DNA from: JAWKTM01 sp041399085
GTDB taxonomy: Bacteria; Planctomycetota; Planctomycetia; Pirellulales; Pirellulaceae
Assembly: GCA_041399085.1 (NCBI GenBank)
Contig: JAWKTM010000022.1
Coordinates: 1 to 64,000, forward strand
Direction: 5' to 3'
DNA: 64,000 nt
Part shown: positions 26,709 to 36,039 of the stretch, piece after piece
How the letters are laid out: each line of letters starts with the position of its first letter
Numbering within the stretch: the first letter of the stretch is position 1
The notes under the pieces: model-generated
Seen by the model: only the letters and a program-made list of their open reading frames with translations
Told to the model about the DNA's origin: nothing
The model's database searches: none
Program-made: the position numbers and the translations under genes

Positions 26709-27854
26709 ATGTCGTCCGAGTCCGCCTCGTGTTTCTCCGTGTCGCAAGCTCGAGACATCATTCGCGACCTCTTTGAACACCGAGCCTGGATTTACTGGAC
26801 CGACATGGTCGTGACCCTGGCAGTTGGCTACACGGCGGCCGCGATCTATCTCACAGCCGAGCTGTTTTCGCCGCTGCAAATCGTCTGCTATTTCGTCGCC
26901 GGTTTTGCATTGTTCCGAGCCGGTTCGTTTATTCATGAGATCGTGCATATGCCCGGTCGGCAGATGCGGGCGTTCAAGATTGGCTGGAACATTTTGGCCG
27001 GCATACCGATGCTGATGCCGTCGTTCTTCTACGGCAACCACGTCGACCATCATTCGTCGAACTATTACGGCACCGGACAGGATGGCGAATACTTGCCGCT
27101 CGGCAGCGGCACATTGCGTGAAATCTGGCACTTCTACCTACAAGTCGTGTTTCTGCCGATTGCCGTGTTCCTTCGTTTTGCGGTCATCACGCCGCTGTCG
27201 TTTTTTCACGCCGGGCTGCGCGAGTGGGCGTTGCAGCGTTGTTCGTCGTTCGTAATCAACCTGCGATACCGCCGTGACGTGCCTAACAACGCACCGCGTC
27301 GGTTGTGGGCGACCATCGAATTCTTTTGCTTTCTGCGAGCTGCGGGCATCATCGTTTTGCCGCTGGCTGGCGGAGCGCCGTGGACTCGCGTCTTGCTGCT
27401 CTACAATTTGGCGCTGATGACACTCGGGCTGAACTACATTCGGAATCTGGTGGCTCATCGCTATGAGAGCACGGGCGAGCCGATGTCGCACGTCGACCAG
27501 TTGGAAGATTCGGTCAACATTACTGGCGTGCCCATCGTGACCGAGTTGTTCTTTCCACTGAACCTGCGCTATCACGCTTTGCATCATCTATTTCCGACGC
27601 TGCCGTATCACAATCTTCGGCAAGCTCATCGGCGGCTTATCCAGCAATTGCCCGCCGACTCAAGTTACCATCGCACGGTCTACCCTGGCTTTCTGCTCGC
27701 GGCGACCGAAGTGGTCGCCAGAGCTTGGCGAAATCGCTGGTCCGATGCGGGCGAAGGCGCGGAACGTTGGTATCGCAACCGCGTGGCTTGGTACAAAGGC
27801 AAGTCGAGCATGCGGACCACCGAATCGTCCGCACCATTGCGTCGTTCTGCCTAG
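26709..27854 (+). CDS. Membrane fatty acid desaturase family protein
   Basis: About 381 residues. The three histidine clusters that hold the di-iron centre are visible: HEIVH (in GSFIHEIVHMPGRQ), HVDHH (GNHVDHHSSNYYG) and HALHH (RYHALHHLFPTLPYHNL). Hydrophobic segments between them fit four membrane spans (LAVGYTAAAIYLTAELF, IVCYFVAGFALFRAG, VVFLPIAVFLRFAVIT, IIVLPLAGGAPWTRVLLLYNLALM). It likely introduces double bonds into, or hydroxylates, acyl chains in the membrane. ATG 26709 is preceded by AGGAG; the upstream extension from 26631 is not domain-like. Confidence 0.9.
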   Translation: MSSESASCFSVSQARDIIRDLFEHRAWIYWTDMVVTLAVGYTAAAIYLTAELFSPLQIVCYFVAGFALFRAGSFIHEIVHMPGRQMRAFKIGWNILAGIPMLMPSFFYGNHVDHHSSNYYGTGQDGEYLPLGSGTLREIWHFYLQVVFLPIAVFLRFAVITPLSFFHAGLREWALQRCSSFVINLRYRRDVPNNAPRRLWATIEFFCFLRAAGIIVLPLAGGAPWTRVLLLYNLALMTLGLNYIRNLVAHRYESTGEPMSHVDQLEDSVNITGVPIVTELFFPLNLRYHALHHLFPTLPYHNLRQAHRRLIQQLPADSSYHRTVYPGFLLAATEVVARAWRNRWSDAGEGAERWYRNRVAWYKGKSSMRTTESSAPLRRSA

Positions 27855-28065
27855 CGATCCGAGAATGCCCAGTGTTTGGTGGCGAGTTCGCTTACAGCCA
27901 CGTGCGTTTTGCGAAAATCTGCCGTTCCATCGTTGAAGAAACGGTCCGCGTTGGGGATGCTATTATCGGTCGCGCCGCCGATGGTGAAGTGTCGGCAATC
28001 GCGGCCCAAGTCGCCAACCACGTCGCTCGCGCGCCAACAAACATGGCCTTCTGCTCGGATTTGAC

Positions 28066-30552
28066 ATGAAAATCGTCCCGCTTTCGCTGGCGTTCTCGCT
28101 GGCATGCACGTTGGTTTCCACCGCTGACGCCTACGAATATCACGCGTACTTTCAGCGTCATTGTTTGAAATGTCACGGCCCGGATCGGCAAGAGAGCGAA
28201 TTGCGACTGGACAGGCTTGCGGCGCCATCGGCCGACTCCGCCGAGACCTGGCAACGCGTGGCGGAGATGATCGACACGGGTGATATGCCGCCCGATTCCG
28301 AGACGCGTCCCGCAGCGTCCGAATCACGAAGCATGCTGGACTGGCTCGCCGGCGAGTTACAACGTGTTACTCGCCCCGTGGCCACGGTGCGCCGCATGAA
28401 TCGCGTCGAGTACGAAAACACCGTTCACGATCTGCTGGGGATCGACGTGCCGCTGGCTTCGCTGTTGCCAGAAGACGGCGAAATTCAAGGTTTCGACAAC
28501 GTGGCTGGCGGATTGGGCATTTCGTCGATCTTGATGGAACGCTATCTCGAAGCGGCCGACACGGCATTTGAAGCAACGATTCGGCGAATCAAACCGCTGC
28601 CGCCGGATACTCGTCGCGCCGTCTTGATGGAAGCCAAGGAGAACATTGATTCGGTCAAAGGGCAGAAGGGGGGCGTGATTGAGTCGGAAGGTGCCTTTGT
28701 CGATTTCACGCCCGGATGGCCGCCAGCCCGCGTCGACTCGGCTCATCCGATCGAATCCGGTGTCTACCGCTGTCGCGTCGCCGTTTGGCCGCATGATCCT
28801 GGACCGCACCGCACGTTAAGCGTCGCGATCTTCACGGGACCGCTGTTCGGGCCCGGCGAACGCAAGCTGAACGGCATCTTCGACGTCACGGGAACAGCGG
28901 ACAAACCACGGATCATCGAGTTTACGACGCGGATGGAAGAACTCCACGCGCTACACATTCTCCCCTGGATTTATCCCGAGCACGTCACTTGGCGCGACAA
29001 GGAAGAAAGCCGCCCAGGCGTTGCGATTGCGTGGGCTGAAACCTACGGGCCGCTGGACCAGGCGTTTCCGGCCGAATCCCAAATTCGCTTGTTCGGCGAC
29101 GCGAAAACGCTGAGCATGGTCGAAGGCGATTCGGTCTACATTCGGCATCGTCGAGGCGTGAAGTCTCATTATGTCGAGTCATCAGAGCCGCGAGCCGACA
29201 TTGAACGGATCATCCGTGATTTGACGCCACGAGCATTTCGGCGTCCTGTCGACGAGGCGTTGACCGACCAGTTCGTGCATCTGGCGCTCGCTCGCTTCGA
29301 CCAAGGCAGCACGTTCGAGCAAGCCGTGCGGGCCGGAGTGACCGCAGTCCTATGCTCGCCGCATTTCTTACTGCTCAACGCAACGCCCGATCCACAGGCG
29401 ACGCAGGTCGACGACTACACGCTGGCCTCGCGGATGTCGTATTTCCTGTGGTCGTCGATGCCCGACGACGAGCTGCTTCGTTTGGCTGCCGCCGGCAAAC
29501 TGAGTGATCCCGCGGTGCGCCACGCCCAAGTCGAGCGGATGATCGCCGATCCGAAGATCGAACGGTTTATCGAGAACTTTACCGGGCAGTGGCTCGACCT
29601 GCGCGACATTGAATTCACGACGCCGGACAAGACGCTGTATCCTGAATATGACGAGCTATTGCTGCGGTCGATGCTGGCCGAAACTCGCGGGTTCTTTCGA
29701 CACTTGCTGCACGAGAATCTAAGTGTCCTCAACTTTGTCGACTCGGATTTCGCAATTTTGAACCAACGTCTCGCGTCGCACTACGGCATCGACGGCGTTC
29801 GCGGCCATGAGCAGTTTCGGGTTGTACCGTTGCCCGAGGAGAGCGTGCGAGGCGGCATACTCACCCACGCCAGTGTGTTAAAGGTAACGGCCAACGGCAC
29901 CAGTACGTCACCTGTCCTTCGCGGTGTGTGGATTCTGGACAAGTTGCTCGGCCAACCCGCGCCGCCACCGCCGCCCGGCGTGCCGGCCGTTGAACCAGAC
30001 ATTCGCGGCGCGACGACCATTCGCGACCAACTGGCCAAACATCGCGAGATCGAGTCTTGCAATCGCTGTCACGCACGGATCGACCCACCCGGCTTCGCAT
30101 TGGAAGAGTTCGACGTAATCGGCGGCCATCGCACTTGGTATCGTTCGCTCGAAGGCAAAGGCTCGCGGATCGCAAAAACAAACTATTATGCCGGTCTACC
30201 AGTCGAGTCGGCGGCCAAGCTAATTGATGGCCGAGCGTTCGACGGCTTCGTCCAGTTTCGCCAAAGATTGTTAGATGAACCGGACACGGTCACTCGGGCG
30301 ATTGCCGAAAAGCTGCTCATATACGGATGCGGTCGCCCGGTTACACCGGCGGACCGCCATTCAGTTAACAGCGTAGTGAACTCCGCTAGTAAACACGATT
30401 TAGGCTTGCGATCCATGATTCACGCCGTTGTGGAAAGCGAAATGTTCCAACGGGAGCCCGTAGCTCCCGCTGAGCCCGTGGAGCTTGAAGCTCCTGCTGA
30501 GCCCACAGTTCCCGCTAAGTCCACACCTCCGGCTGAGTCAATCGGGAGCTGA
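28066..30552 (+). CDS. Planctomycete cytochrome c / DUF1592 family exported protein
   Basis: 828 residues with a signal peptide (VPLSLAFSLACTLVSTADA). It begins with a c-type haem motif CLKCH (in HYxRHCLKCHGPDRQ-like text, actual FQRHCLKCHGPDRQES). Then come the DUF1587 segment (VRRMNRVEYENTVHDLLGID), DUF1592 (LTDQFVHLALARF...LASRMSYFLWSSMPDDELLRLA), DUF1588 (GILTHASVLKVTANGTSTSPVLRGVWIL...CNRCHARIDPPGFALEEFD, with a second CxxCH) and DUF1585 at the end. These proteins occur in many copies in planctomycetes with a DUF1552 partner; they are thought to act in periplasmic redox chemistry or polysaccharide use, but this is unproven. The tail after residue about 795 is built from a short DNA repeat. 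Confidence 0.92.
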   Translation: MKIVPLSLAFSLACTLVSTADAYEYHAYFQRHCLKCHGPDRQESELRLDRLAAPSADSAETWQRVAEMIDTGDMPPDSETRPAASESRSMLDWLAGELQRVTRPVATVRRMNRVEYENTVHDLLGIDVPLASLLPEDGEIQGFDNVAGGLGISSILMERYLEAADTAFEATIRRIKPLPPDTRRAVLMEAKENIDSVKGQKGGVIESEGAFVDFTPGWPPARVDSAHPIESGVYRCRVAVWPHDPGPHRTLSVAIFTGPLFGPGERKLNGIFDVTGTADKPRIIEFTTRMEELHALHILPWIYPEHVTWRDKEESRPGVAIAWAETYGPLDQAFPAESQIRLFGDAKTLSMVEGDSVYIRHRRGVKSHYVESSEPRADIERIIRDLTPRAFRRPVDEALTDQFVHLALARFDQGSTFEQAVRAGVTAVLCSPHFLLLNATPDPQATQVDDYTLASRMSYFLWSSMPDDELLRLAAAGKLSDPAVRHAQVERMIADPKIERFIENFTGQWLDLRDIEFTTPDKTLYPEYDELLLRSMLAETRGFFRHLLHENLSVLNFVDSDFAILNQRLASHYGIDGVRGHEQFRVVPLPEESVRGGILTHASVLKVTANGTSTSPVLRGVWILDKLLGQPAPPPPPGVPAVEPDIRGATTIRDQLAKHREIESCNRCHARIDPPGFALEEFDVIGGHRTWYRSLEGKGSRIAKTNYYAGLPVESAAKLIDGRAFDGFVQFRQRLLDEPDTVTRAIAEKLLIYGCGRPVTPADRHSVNSVVNSASKHDLGLRSMIHAVVESEMFQREPVAPAEPVELEAPAEPTVPAKSTPPAESIGS
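30451..30552. repeat. Short inverted-repeat tract forming the DUF1592 C-terminus
   Basis: CGGGAGCCCGTAGCTCCCG (30451) is an inverted repeat. It is followed by degenerate units of type GCTGAGCCCGTGGAGCTT, then AATCGGGAGCTGA at the stop codon. Read in frame they give the Pro/Ala/Glu tail APAEPVELEAPAEP. Normal domain sequence ends just before the tract. Confidence 0.55.
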
Positions 30553-30641
30553 GTCAAACGCTATTGGACAGAGTTCCTGGCAAGCCCCTATTCGTTCAAA
30601 GCCACTCACCGAACATTCTCACAACTCCGATAGGACTTCCC

Positions 30642-31907
30642 ATGTCAAGCTCCCATTTAGACCGACGTACCTTTCTACGAGCCGCTGGTGTGGGACTCGC
30701 GTTGCCGGGGCTGCAATGCATGACTCGGCAAGGGCTAAGCGCGGAGCCCGGAAGCGAACCGCGTCGCATGGTGGCAATTTGTGCTCCCTTGGGAATTCAC
30801 ACACCGCTGCTGTTTCCAAAAACGGCTGGCAAAGACTACGAAGTCACACCCTATTTAGAGCCACTGCAACCGTTGCGCGACAAATTCACCGTCATCTCGG
30901 GGCTCATGCATCCAATGGTCGACGGAGGACACGCCGCGGAGAAAAGCTTTCTCACCGGAGCCGCTCATCCGGGCCAGCCGAGTTTCCGCAACACGATTTC
31001 CGTCGATCAATTCGCCGCCGAACGGATCGGACATCACACACGATTTCCATTTCTGTCTTTGTCCGGCGGCAACGGTGGAATGTCTTATACTCGGTCGGGT
31101 GTGCTGATACCGTCCGAACAAAGACCGTCACGCGTCTTTCAACAGTTGTTCCTAGAAGGTTCCGCCGCGGAAAAGGCGGCTCAAGTACGGCGGATCAAGG
31201 ATGGGCAAAGCATCTTGGATTTGGTCGCCAACCAAACAAATCAATTACAACGGGTGGCCAGCCAAGCCGACCGCGCGACCTTGGACCAGTATTTCACCAG
31301 CGTTCGAGAACTTGAACAGCGACTGGCGCAAGCCGAACAATGGGCTCAGCGTCCCAAACCGGTCGTGGATAGCAAACCGCCCACGGACATCGAGGATCGA
31401 GCCAATTTCACGGGCCGCATGAAGCTACTGCTCGATCTCATCGTGTTGGCTCTGCAAACCGACTCGACGCGTCTGATCACATTAAAGGGGCCAGGCGGAA
31501 ACGAAGTCGTAAATCTGAAGGGCGTCGACGATGGCTGGCATAACCTCAGCCACCACGGGCGTTCGCCAGAGAAGATTCAGCAGTTGGCGATCATCGAAAA
31601 AGAAGAGATGCGTCTGTTCGGCGAGTTTCTTCAGAACTTGGCCAACATTCAGGAAGGTGGCCATTCGCTGTTGGATCAAACGGCCGTGCTTCTGGGCTCG
31701 AACTTAGGCAACGCTTCCAGTCATAACAACTCCAATCTGCCCATTGTCGTGGCCGGCGGACGCTTTCAGCATGGTCAACATCTGGCATTCGAGGAACGAC
31801 AATCCCCGCCGCTTGCCAATGTCTTGGTCTCCTTCCTCCAACACTTGCAAATCGAAGTGGACCAATTCTCTAGCGGGACGGGCACACTCACCGGACTCGC
31901 CGTTTAA
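30642..31907 (+). CDS. DUF1552 family exported protein
   Basis: About 421 residues. Twin-arginine-like start LDRRTFLRAAGVGLALPGLQ, then the family core: MVAICAPLGIHTPLLFPKTAG, LRDKFTVISGLMHPMVDGGHAAEKSFLTGA, LSLSGGNGGMSYTRSGVLIPSE, and LLGSNLGNASSHNNSNLPIVVAGG near the C-terminus. The fold is related to the alkaline phosphatase/sulfatase-like DUF1501 group. It lies 89 bp after the DUF1592 gene in the same direction; this pairing is a planctomycete hallmark and suggests the two work together outside the cytoplasm. ATG 30642 is chosen to start at the Tat-like signal. Confidence 0.92.
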   Translation: MSSSHLDRRTFLRAAGVGLALPGLQCMTRQGLSAEPGSEPRRMVAICAPLGIHTPLLFPKTAGKDYEVTPYLEPLQPLRDKFTVISGLMHPMVDGGHAAEKSFLTGAAHPGQPSFRNTISVDQFAAERIGHHTRFPFLSLSGGNGGMSYTRSGVLIPSEQRPSRVFQQLFLEGSAAEKAAQVRRIKDGQSILDLVANQTNQLQRVASQADRATLDQYFTSVRELEQRLAQAEQWAQRPKPVVDSKPPTDIEDRANFTGRMKLLLDLIVLALQTDSTRLITLKGPGGNEVVNLKGVDDGWHNLSHHGRSPEKIQQLAIIEKEEMRLFGEFLQNLANIQEGGHSLLDQTAVLLGSNLGNASSHNNSNLPIVVAGGRFQHGQHLAFEERQSPPLANVLVSFLQHLQIEVDQFSSGTGTLTGLAV

Positions 31908-31940
31908 TCGTCATGAACTTCTCCGATCCATGACATGGGA

Positions 31941-31964
31941 AGCCCGAGCGTATGCTTTCGGGCT
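31941..31964. terminator. Candidate bidirectional hairpin between convergent genes
   Basis: AGCCCGA (31941-31947) pairs with TCGGGCT (31958-31964) across a 10 nt loop, in the 80 bp between the DUF1552 stop and the aldehyde dehydrogenase stop. No U-run follows on either strand, so intrinsic termination is uncertain. Confidence 0.4.
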
Positions 31965-31987
31965 CAGCAATCTCCCCTGCCGCGTCG

Positions 31988-33529
31988 TCACTTCGAGTCC
32001 GACAAGTCAAACTGTACGCCCTGAGCCAGCGGCAAATCTTTGCCGAAGTTGATCGTGCATGTTTGCCGCCGCATATAGTTCTTCCAAGCGTCGCTGCCCG
32101 CTTCGCGACCGCCGCCGGTATCTTTCTCGCCACCAAACGCGCCGCCAATCTCCGCCCCGGACGTTCCGATGTTGACATTCGCAATGCCGCAGTCACTTCC
32201 TTCGGCGCCCAGAAATATCTCGGCCTCCGTCAAACGATCCGTAAAGACCGCTGACGATAGACCTTGTTCGACACGATTGTGGATCGCGATAGCTTCGTCC
32301 CATTCCCGATAGCTCATCACATACAGGATGGGGGCGAAAGTCTCTCGCGCGACAATGGGCATATCGGGACGCGACTTCACAATGGCGGGGCGAACGAAAT
32401 TGCCGGGGCCGTCTAACACTTCGCCACCAAAGACCACTTCGCCACCTTGTTCTCGTGCCTCGGCGAGAGCCTGTTGCATTGCACTCACAGCGTCGGCGCT
32501 AATTAGCGGTCCCATGAGAATACCATCTTCCCACGGCTTCCCGATCGATACGCTTTCGTACGCCGTCGCCAAGCGGGCAAGTACGTCATCCAACAGCGTC
32601 TCATGCACGATCAGACGACGGAGCGTTGTACAGCGTTGCCCTGCCGTTCCCACCGCGGCAAATACGATCGCCCGCAAGGCGTTATCAAGATCCGCGGATG
32701 GCGTGACAATGACGGCATTGTTGCCACCTAGCTCCAACAACGCTCGGCCCAATCGAGATGCAACAGTTGCTCCCACGCTACGCCCCATCTCACAACTTCC
32801 TGTCGCGGAGACCAGCGGCAGGCGGCAATCTCTGGCCATCCACTGCCCCGGCTCAGCCCCTTCGCCTACTACCAGAAAAAAGGGATTTGGTATTCGTAGC
32901 CGCGCGACGACGTGATTCAGGATGTGCTGAACGGCAATTGCGGTCAACGGAGCGTGAGGCGACGGTTTCCAGATCACAGTATCTCCACACACGGCTGCGA
33001 GCGTCGCATTCCATGCCCACACAGCGACGGGAAAGTTAAAGGCGGTTAGTACGCCCACGGGGCCGAGCGGATGCCACTGCTCGAACAACCGATGCCGCGG
33101 CCTCTCACTGGGCATGGTTTTCCCATACAACTGCCGCGATTGCCCGACGGCAAAATCACACATGTCGATCATTTCCTGGACCTCGCCCTCTCCTTCCGAG
33201 CGAGTCTTGCCGACTTCAAGCGAGACCAACAGGCCCAAGTCCGACTTCGCCTCGCGTAGCGCGTTTCCCAATTGTCGAACCAATTCGCCGCGAGCAGGAG
33301 CCGGAATGCGCCGCCATCGCAAGAACTCGGCTTGGGCCGCTTCTATCAAGGTGTCGTACACACGTCGCGAAGCCCCGTAGACCGTAGCCAACTCTTCACC
33401 AGTCGACGGATTGATGCTTCTTACGGGGCGGCCCCCCGGCGATAACCAGTCACCAGCGTAGACGCCCGAATTCTCTGGTCGAATTCCCAGTCGCGCAAGC
33501 AGCTCTGTTGACATCTTTGCATAATCCAT
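31988..33529 (-). CDS. Aldehyde dehydrogenase, ALDH7 type (piperideine-6-carboxylate dehydrogenase)
   Basis: 513 residues. It carries the ALDH catalytic Cys in TAGQRCTTLRRLIVHE and the general-base Glu in LLELGGNNAVIV. The C-terminal block IGTSGAEIGGAFGGEKDTGGGREAGSD followed by WKNYMRRQTCTINFG is diagnostic of the antiquitin/ALDH7 group, which oxidises 2-aminoadipate-6-semialdehyde (piperideine-6-carboxylate) to 2-aminoadipate with NAD(P)+. ATG 33529 follows the aminotransferase stop by only 3 bp, with GAGG 8-9 nt upstream, so the two are co-translated. With that aminotransferase and the divergent DUF1338 gene it forms a plausible lysine breakdown route. Confidence 0.9.
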   Translation of the reverse strand: MDYAKMSTELLARLGIRPENSGVYAGDWLSPGGRPVRSINPSTGEELATVYGASRRVYDTLIEAAQAEFLRWRRIPAPARGELVRQLGNALREAKSDLGLLVSLEVGKTRSEGEGEVQEMIDMCDFAVGQSRQLYGKTMPSERPRHRLFEQWHPLGPVGVLTAFNFPVAVWAWNATLAAVCGDTVIWKPSPHAPLTAIAVQHILNHVVARLRIPNPFFLVVGEGAEPGQWMARDCRLPLVSATGSCEMGRSVGATVASRLGRALLELGGNNAVIVTPSADLDNALRAIVFAAVGTAGQRCTTLRRLIVHETLLDDVLARLATAYESVSIGKPWEDGILMGPLISADAVSAMQQALAEAREQGGEVVFGGEVLDGPGNFVRPAIVKSRPDMPIVARETFAPILYVMSYREWDEAIAIHNRVEQGLSSAVFTDRLTEAEIFLGAEGSDCGIANVNIGTSGAEIGGAFGGEKDTGGGREAGSDAWKNYMRRQTCTINFGKDLPLAQGVQFDLSDSK

Positions 33530-33532
33530 TGT

Positions 33533-34873
33533 CTATACCTCGCTCCGCAGCACCTCTTCCAAAATATTGATTCCCATATCGACTTGGTCTCGACTAACTA
33601 CCAACGGTGGACAGAATCGCAATGTGTTTTCGCCGCAGGTCAGCAGTAATAGCCCACGCCGGAACGCAGCCTGCACAATTGATTTGGCTTTCTCGGGAGC
33701 TCGCTTTCGGGAGACACGATCCGCTACGATCTCCACACCGACCATGAGACCGAGTCCCCGAACATCGCCTAGCATCTCGTAGCGTGGCATTAAATCAAGC
33801 AGTCGCTGCCGCAGATAAGCTCCGACATCCGCGGCGTCTTGGATAAGACCGTCCTCCAGTAATTGGATGGTTTTCAGCGCGGCCACACAGGAAATTGGAT
33901 TGCCCCCGAAAGTGCTGGCGTGGCTACCCGGCGGCCAGTTCATTACCTCTTCCTTGGCCACAATCGCTCCCAAAGGCATGCCGGACGCGATCCCCTTGGC
34001 AAGGCACATAATATCCGGTTCAACGCCCCAATGTTCCATCGCGAACATTCGTCCGGTTCGCCCCATACCCGACTGCACTTCATCGGCAATAAATAAGATT
34101 CCATGTTGTTCCGCCAGTCGTTTTAGACGGACGTGGAAATCGTGAGGCGGCACGATGTATCCACCTTCGCCTTGAATCGGCTCGACAAAGAACGCCGCGA
34201 CTTCGTCTGGAGACACAGTGCGACGGAACAAGTCATCCTCGATCTGCTCGAACGTCTTCCAGCAACACGAGTCATTGGTCGTCCGCCGAGGACATTGGTA
34301 ACAGTCAGGGAAATCGACATGCGACACTTCCGGCACCAACGGCGCGAAACCGGCTCGTTGGCGAGTCTTGCTACCGGTCAGCGAAAGGGCGCCCATCGTC
34401 CGACCATGAAATGCTCCAAAGAACGCAATCACGTGTGGACGCCGCGTATGGTAGCGGGCCAATTTGAAAGCAGCTTCCACGGATTCCGCGCCGGAATTCG
34501 TAAAAAAGACCCGTTTGGGACCATTACCGGGCGTTATCTGAACAAGCTTTCGCGCCAGATCGGATTGCGGTTGATAATAAAAATCGGTGCCCGACATGTG
34601 CAGCAACCGTTCGCTCTGCACGCGAATGGCTTGCACGACTCGCGGATGGCAATGTCCGGTCGCGCAAACCGCGATCCCCGCGGTGAAGTCGAGAAAACGA
34701 TTGCCGTCCATGTCCTCGATCATCGCGCCCTGAGCTCGGCGAACGACGAGAGGATAGACACGTGTGTACGAGGGTGACGTGTAACGCTCATCTTCGGCGA
34801 TCAGACGCGCCGAATTTGGTCCTGGAAGTTTCGTCGTAATCAATGGCGGCGATGACGCGAGCTCCTTCGGCAT
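33533..34873 (-). CDS. Class III PLP aminotransferase (lysine/4-aminobutyrate/ornithine type)
   Basis: About 446 residues of the ornithine/GABA aminotransferase fold. Landmarks: FLDFTAGIAVCATGHCHPRV, FFTNSGAESVEAAFKLARYHT (phosphate loop), FHGRTMGALSLTGS, the PLP-N1-binding Asp in FIADEVQSGMGRTG, and the Schiff-base Lys in MCLAKGIASGMPLGAIVA. A Cys-containing insert (DCYQCPRRTTNDSCCWKTF) follows LVPEVSHVDFP. The linked ALDH7 and DUF1338 genes point to lysine 6-aminotransferase or 2-aminoadipate transaminase activity; the sequence alone cannot decide. ATG 34873 has AGGAG 8 nt upstream and is preferred to TTG at 34900. Confidence 0.88.
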   Translation of the reverse strand: MPKELASSPPLITTKLPGPNSARLIAEDERYTSPSYTRVYPLVVRRAQGAMIEDMDGNRFLDFTAGIAVCATGHCHPRVVQAIRVQSERLLHMSGTDFYYQPQSDLARKLVQITPGNGPKRVFFTNSGAESVEAAFKLARYHTRRPHVIAFFGAFHGRTMGALSLTGSKTRQRAGFAPLVPEVSHVDFPDCYQCPRRTTNDSCCWKTFEQIEDDLFRRTVSPDEVAAFFVEPIQGEGGYIVPPHDFHVRLKRLAEQHGILFIADEVQSGMGRTGRMFAMEHWGVEPDIMCLAKGIASGMPLGAIVAKEEVMNWPPGSHASTFGGNPISCVAALKTIQLLEDGLIQDAADVGAYLRQRLLDLMPRYEMLGDVRGLGLMVGVEIVADRVSRKRAPEKAKSIVQAAFRRGLLLLTCGENTLRFCPPLVVSRDQVDMGINILEEVLRSEV

Positions 34874-34989
34874 GACAACAGCTCCTGTAGCGCATGACAA
34901 GTTCCCAGGCCGAGTTTCCCCGTCGACATCCTACGGTAGAATTCACCGCGGGCAAGTTTCCCCTGTTTCCGACTTGAGGAGCCAATGCG

Positions 34990-35955
34990 ATGACTGCTGA
35001 AAGAAAACCGAGCGTCGGACCTCATGCCGTGATCCCGGTAGATAACGCTCGCGATCGCTTGGCCGCGGTCGTCTTGGACCGATTGTGGGATCGTTATCGT
35101 GATCGAGTGAGTTATGTCCGAGATTACGAGACGCTGGTCGCCTCGCACGGCGGGCGGTTTGTGAACGATCATATTGCGTTTCGCAGCTTCGCCCTCCAAC
35201 AACCTCCGGCGGGGATCATATCGCTGTCGCGGATATTTGAAGCGCTCGGCTATGTCGGGGCCGGTGCTTATCATTTCCCCGACAAACATCTGAATGCCAT
35301 TCACTATCAGCATCCCAACTCTTTGTTCCCCAAAATATTCATATCCGAACTTCGAGTATGGGAATTGCCGCCGGATGCTGCCGAGACGATCTTTCACGCG
35401 ACGCAACCGGAGCGCGAGTCGTTGTCGTTGGAGACACTCCGAGAATTAAGCTCGTTAAAGGACGAGCGGGCGACGGATGCCGCGGACCCAACTTTGGTTG
35501 ATCCGATTGTGCGATACTTCGAAGAGCTGCCTTGGGATATACCACGACGAGATGATGTCGAGTTACTGAATCACGTCAGCCAGTATGCCGCTTGGGTCCT
35601 TGTTCACGGCTACAATGTGAACCACTTCACTTCGCTGATCAATTCTCATGGCGTCGACTCGCTGTCGGATATTGAAAAGACGGTGGCTGCGTTAGAGCAA
35701 GCTGGCGTTCCCATGAAAGCCGAGATTGAAGGTGCGCCAGGATCAAAGCTGCGGCAAACGGCAACCGAAGCTGTTCGAATTGACGTGCCGATGCGCGAGG
35801 GAAGTCACGTCACGCCACAGACTTGGAGTTACGCGTACTTTGAATTGGCCGAGCGCGGCGAGACAATCGATCCCGACTCAGGGGAACGGCGTCGATTCGA
35901 GGCATTCTTGGGACCGCAGGCCACGAATCTATTTGAAATGACCCGTACGTCGTGA
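34990..35955 (+). CDS. DUF1338: 2-oxoadipate dioxygenase/decarboxylase (HglS-like)
   Basis: 321 residues of the DUF1338 family, whose Pseudomonas member HglS converts 2-oxoadipate to D-2-hydroxyglutarate using Fe(II) and O2, a vicinal-oxygen-chelate-type fold. The three probable metal ligands are visible: H61 in NDHIAFRSF, H212 in NVNHFTSL and E285 in AYFELAERG, with spacing close to that of HglS. A GAGGAG site 10 nt before ATG 34990 supports the start. It is shorter than HglS (about 460 residues), as are many DUF1338 proteins. It is divergent, 116 bp from the aminotransferase start, so the region between may be a shared control point. Confidence 0.88.
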   Translation: MTAERKPSVGPHAVIPVDNARDRLAAVVLDRLWDRYRDRVSYVRDYETLVASHGGRFVNDHIAFRSFALQQPPAGIISLSRIFEALGYVGAGAYHFPDKHLNAIHYQHPNSLFPKIFISELRVWELPPDAAETIFHATQPERESLSLETLRELSSLKDERATDAADPTLVDPIVRYFEELPWDIPRRDDVELLNHVSQYAAWVLVHGYNVNHFTSLINSHGVDSLSDIEKTVAALEQAGVPMKAEIEGAPGSKLRQTATEAVRIDVPMREGSHVTPQTWSYAYFELAERGETIDPDSGERRRFEAFLGPQATNLFEMTRTS

Positions 35956-36005
35956 GACGAATGGGGAAGAGGCATTGCCGTCGAAACCTTCCGTTCCCCA
36001 TCGTC
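35956..36005. terminator. Candidate hairpin between convergent genes
   Basis: GACG-A-ATGGGGAA (35956-35968) pairs with TTCCCCAT-CGTC (35994-36005) with one bulged A and a loop of about 25 nt. It begins right after the DUF1338 stop and lies before the convergent DUF1559 stop. No clear U-run. Confidence 0.45.
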
Positions 36006-36039
36006 CCAAAGAGGTGATCACAAAATTGCCATCGGCTTG

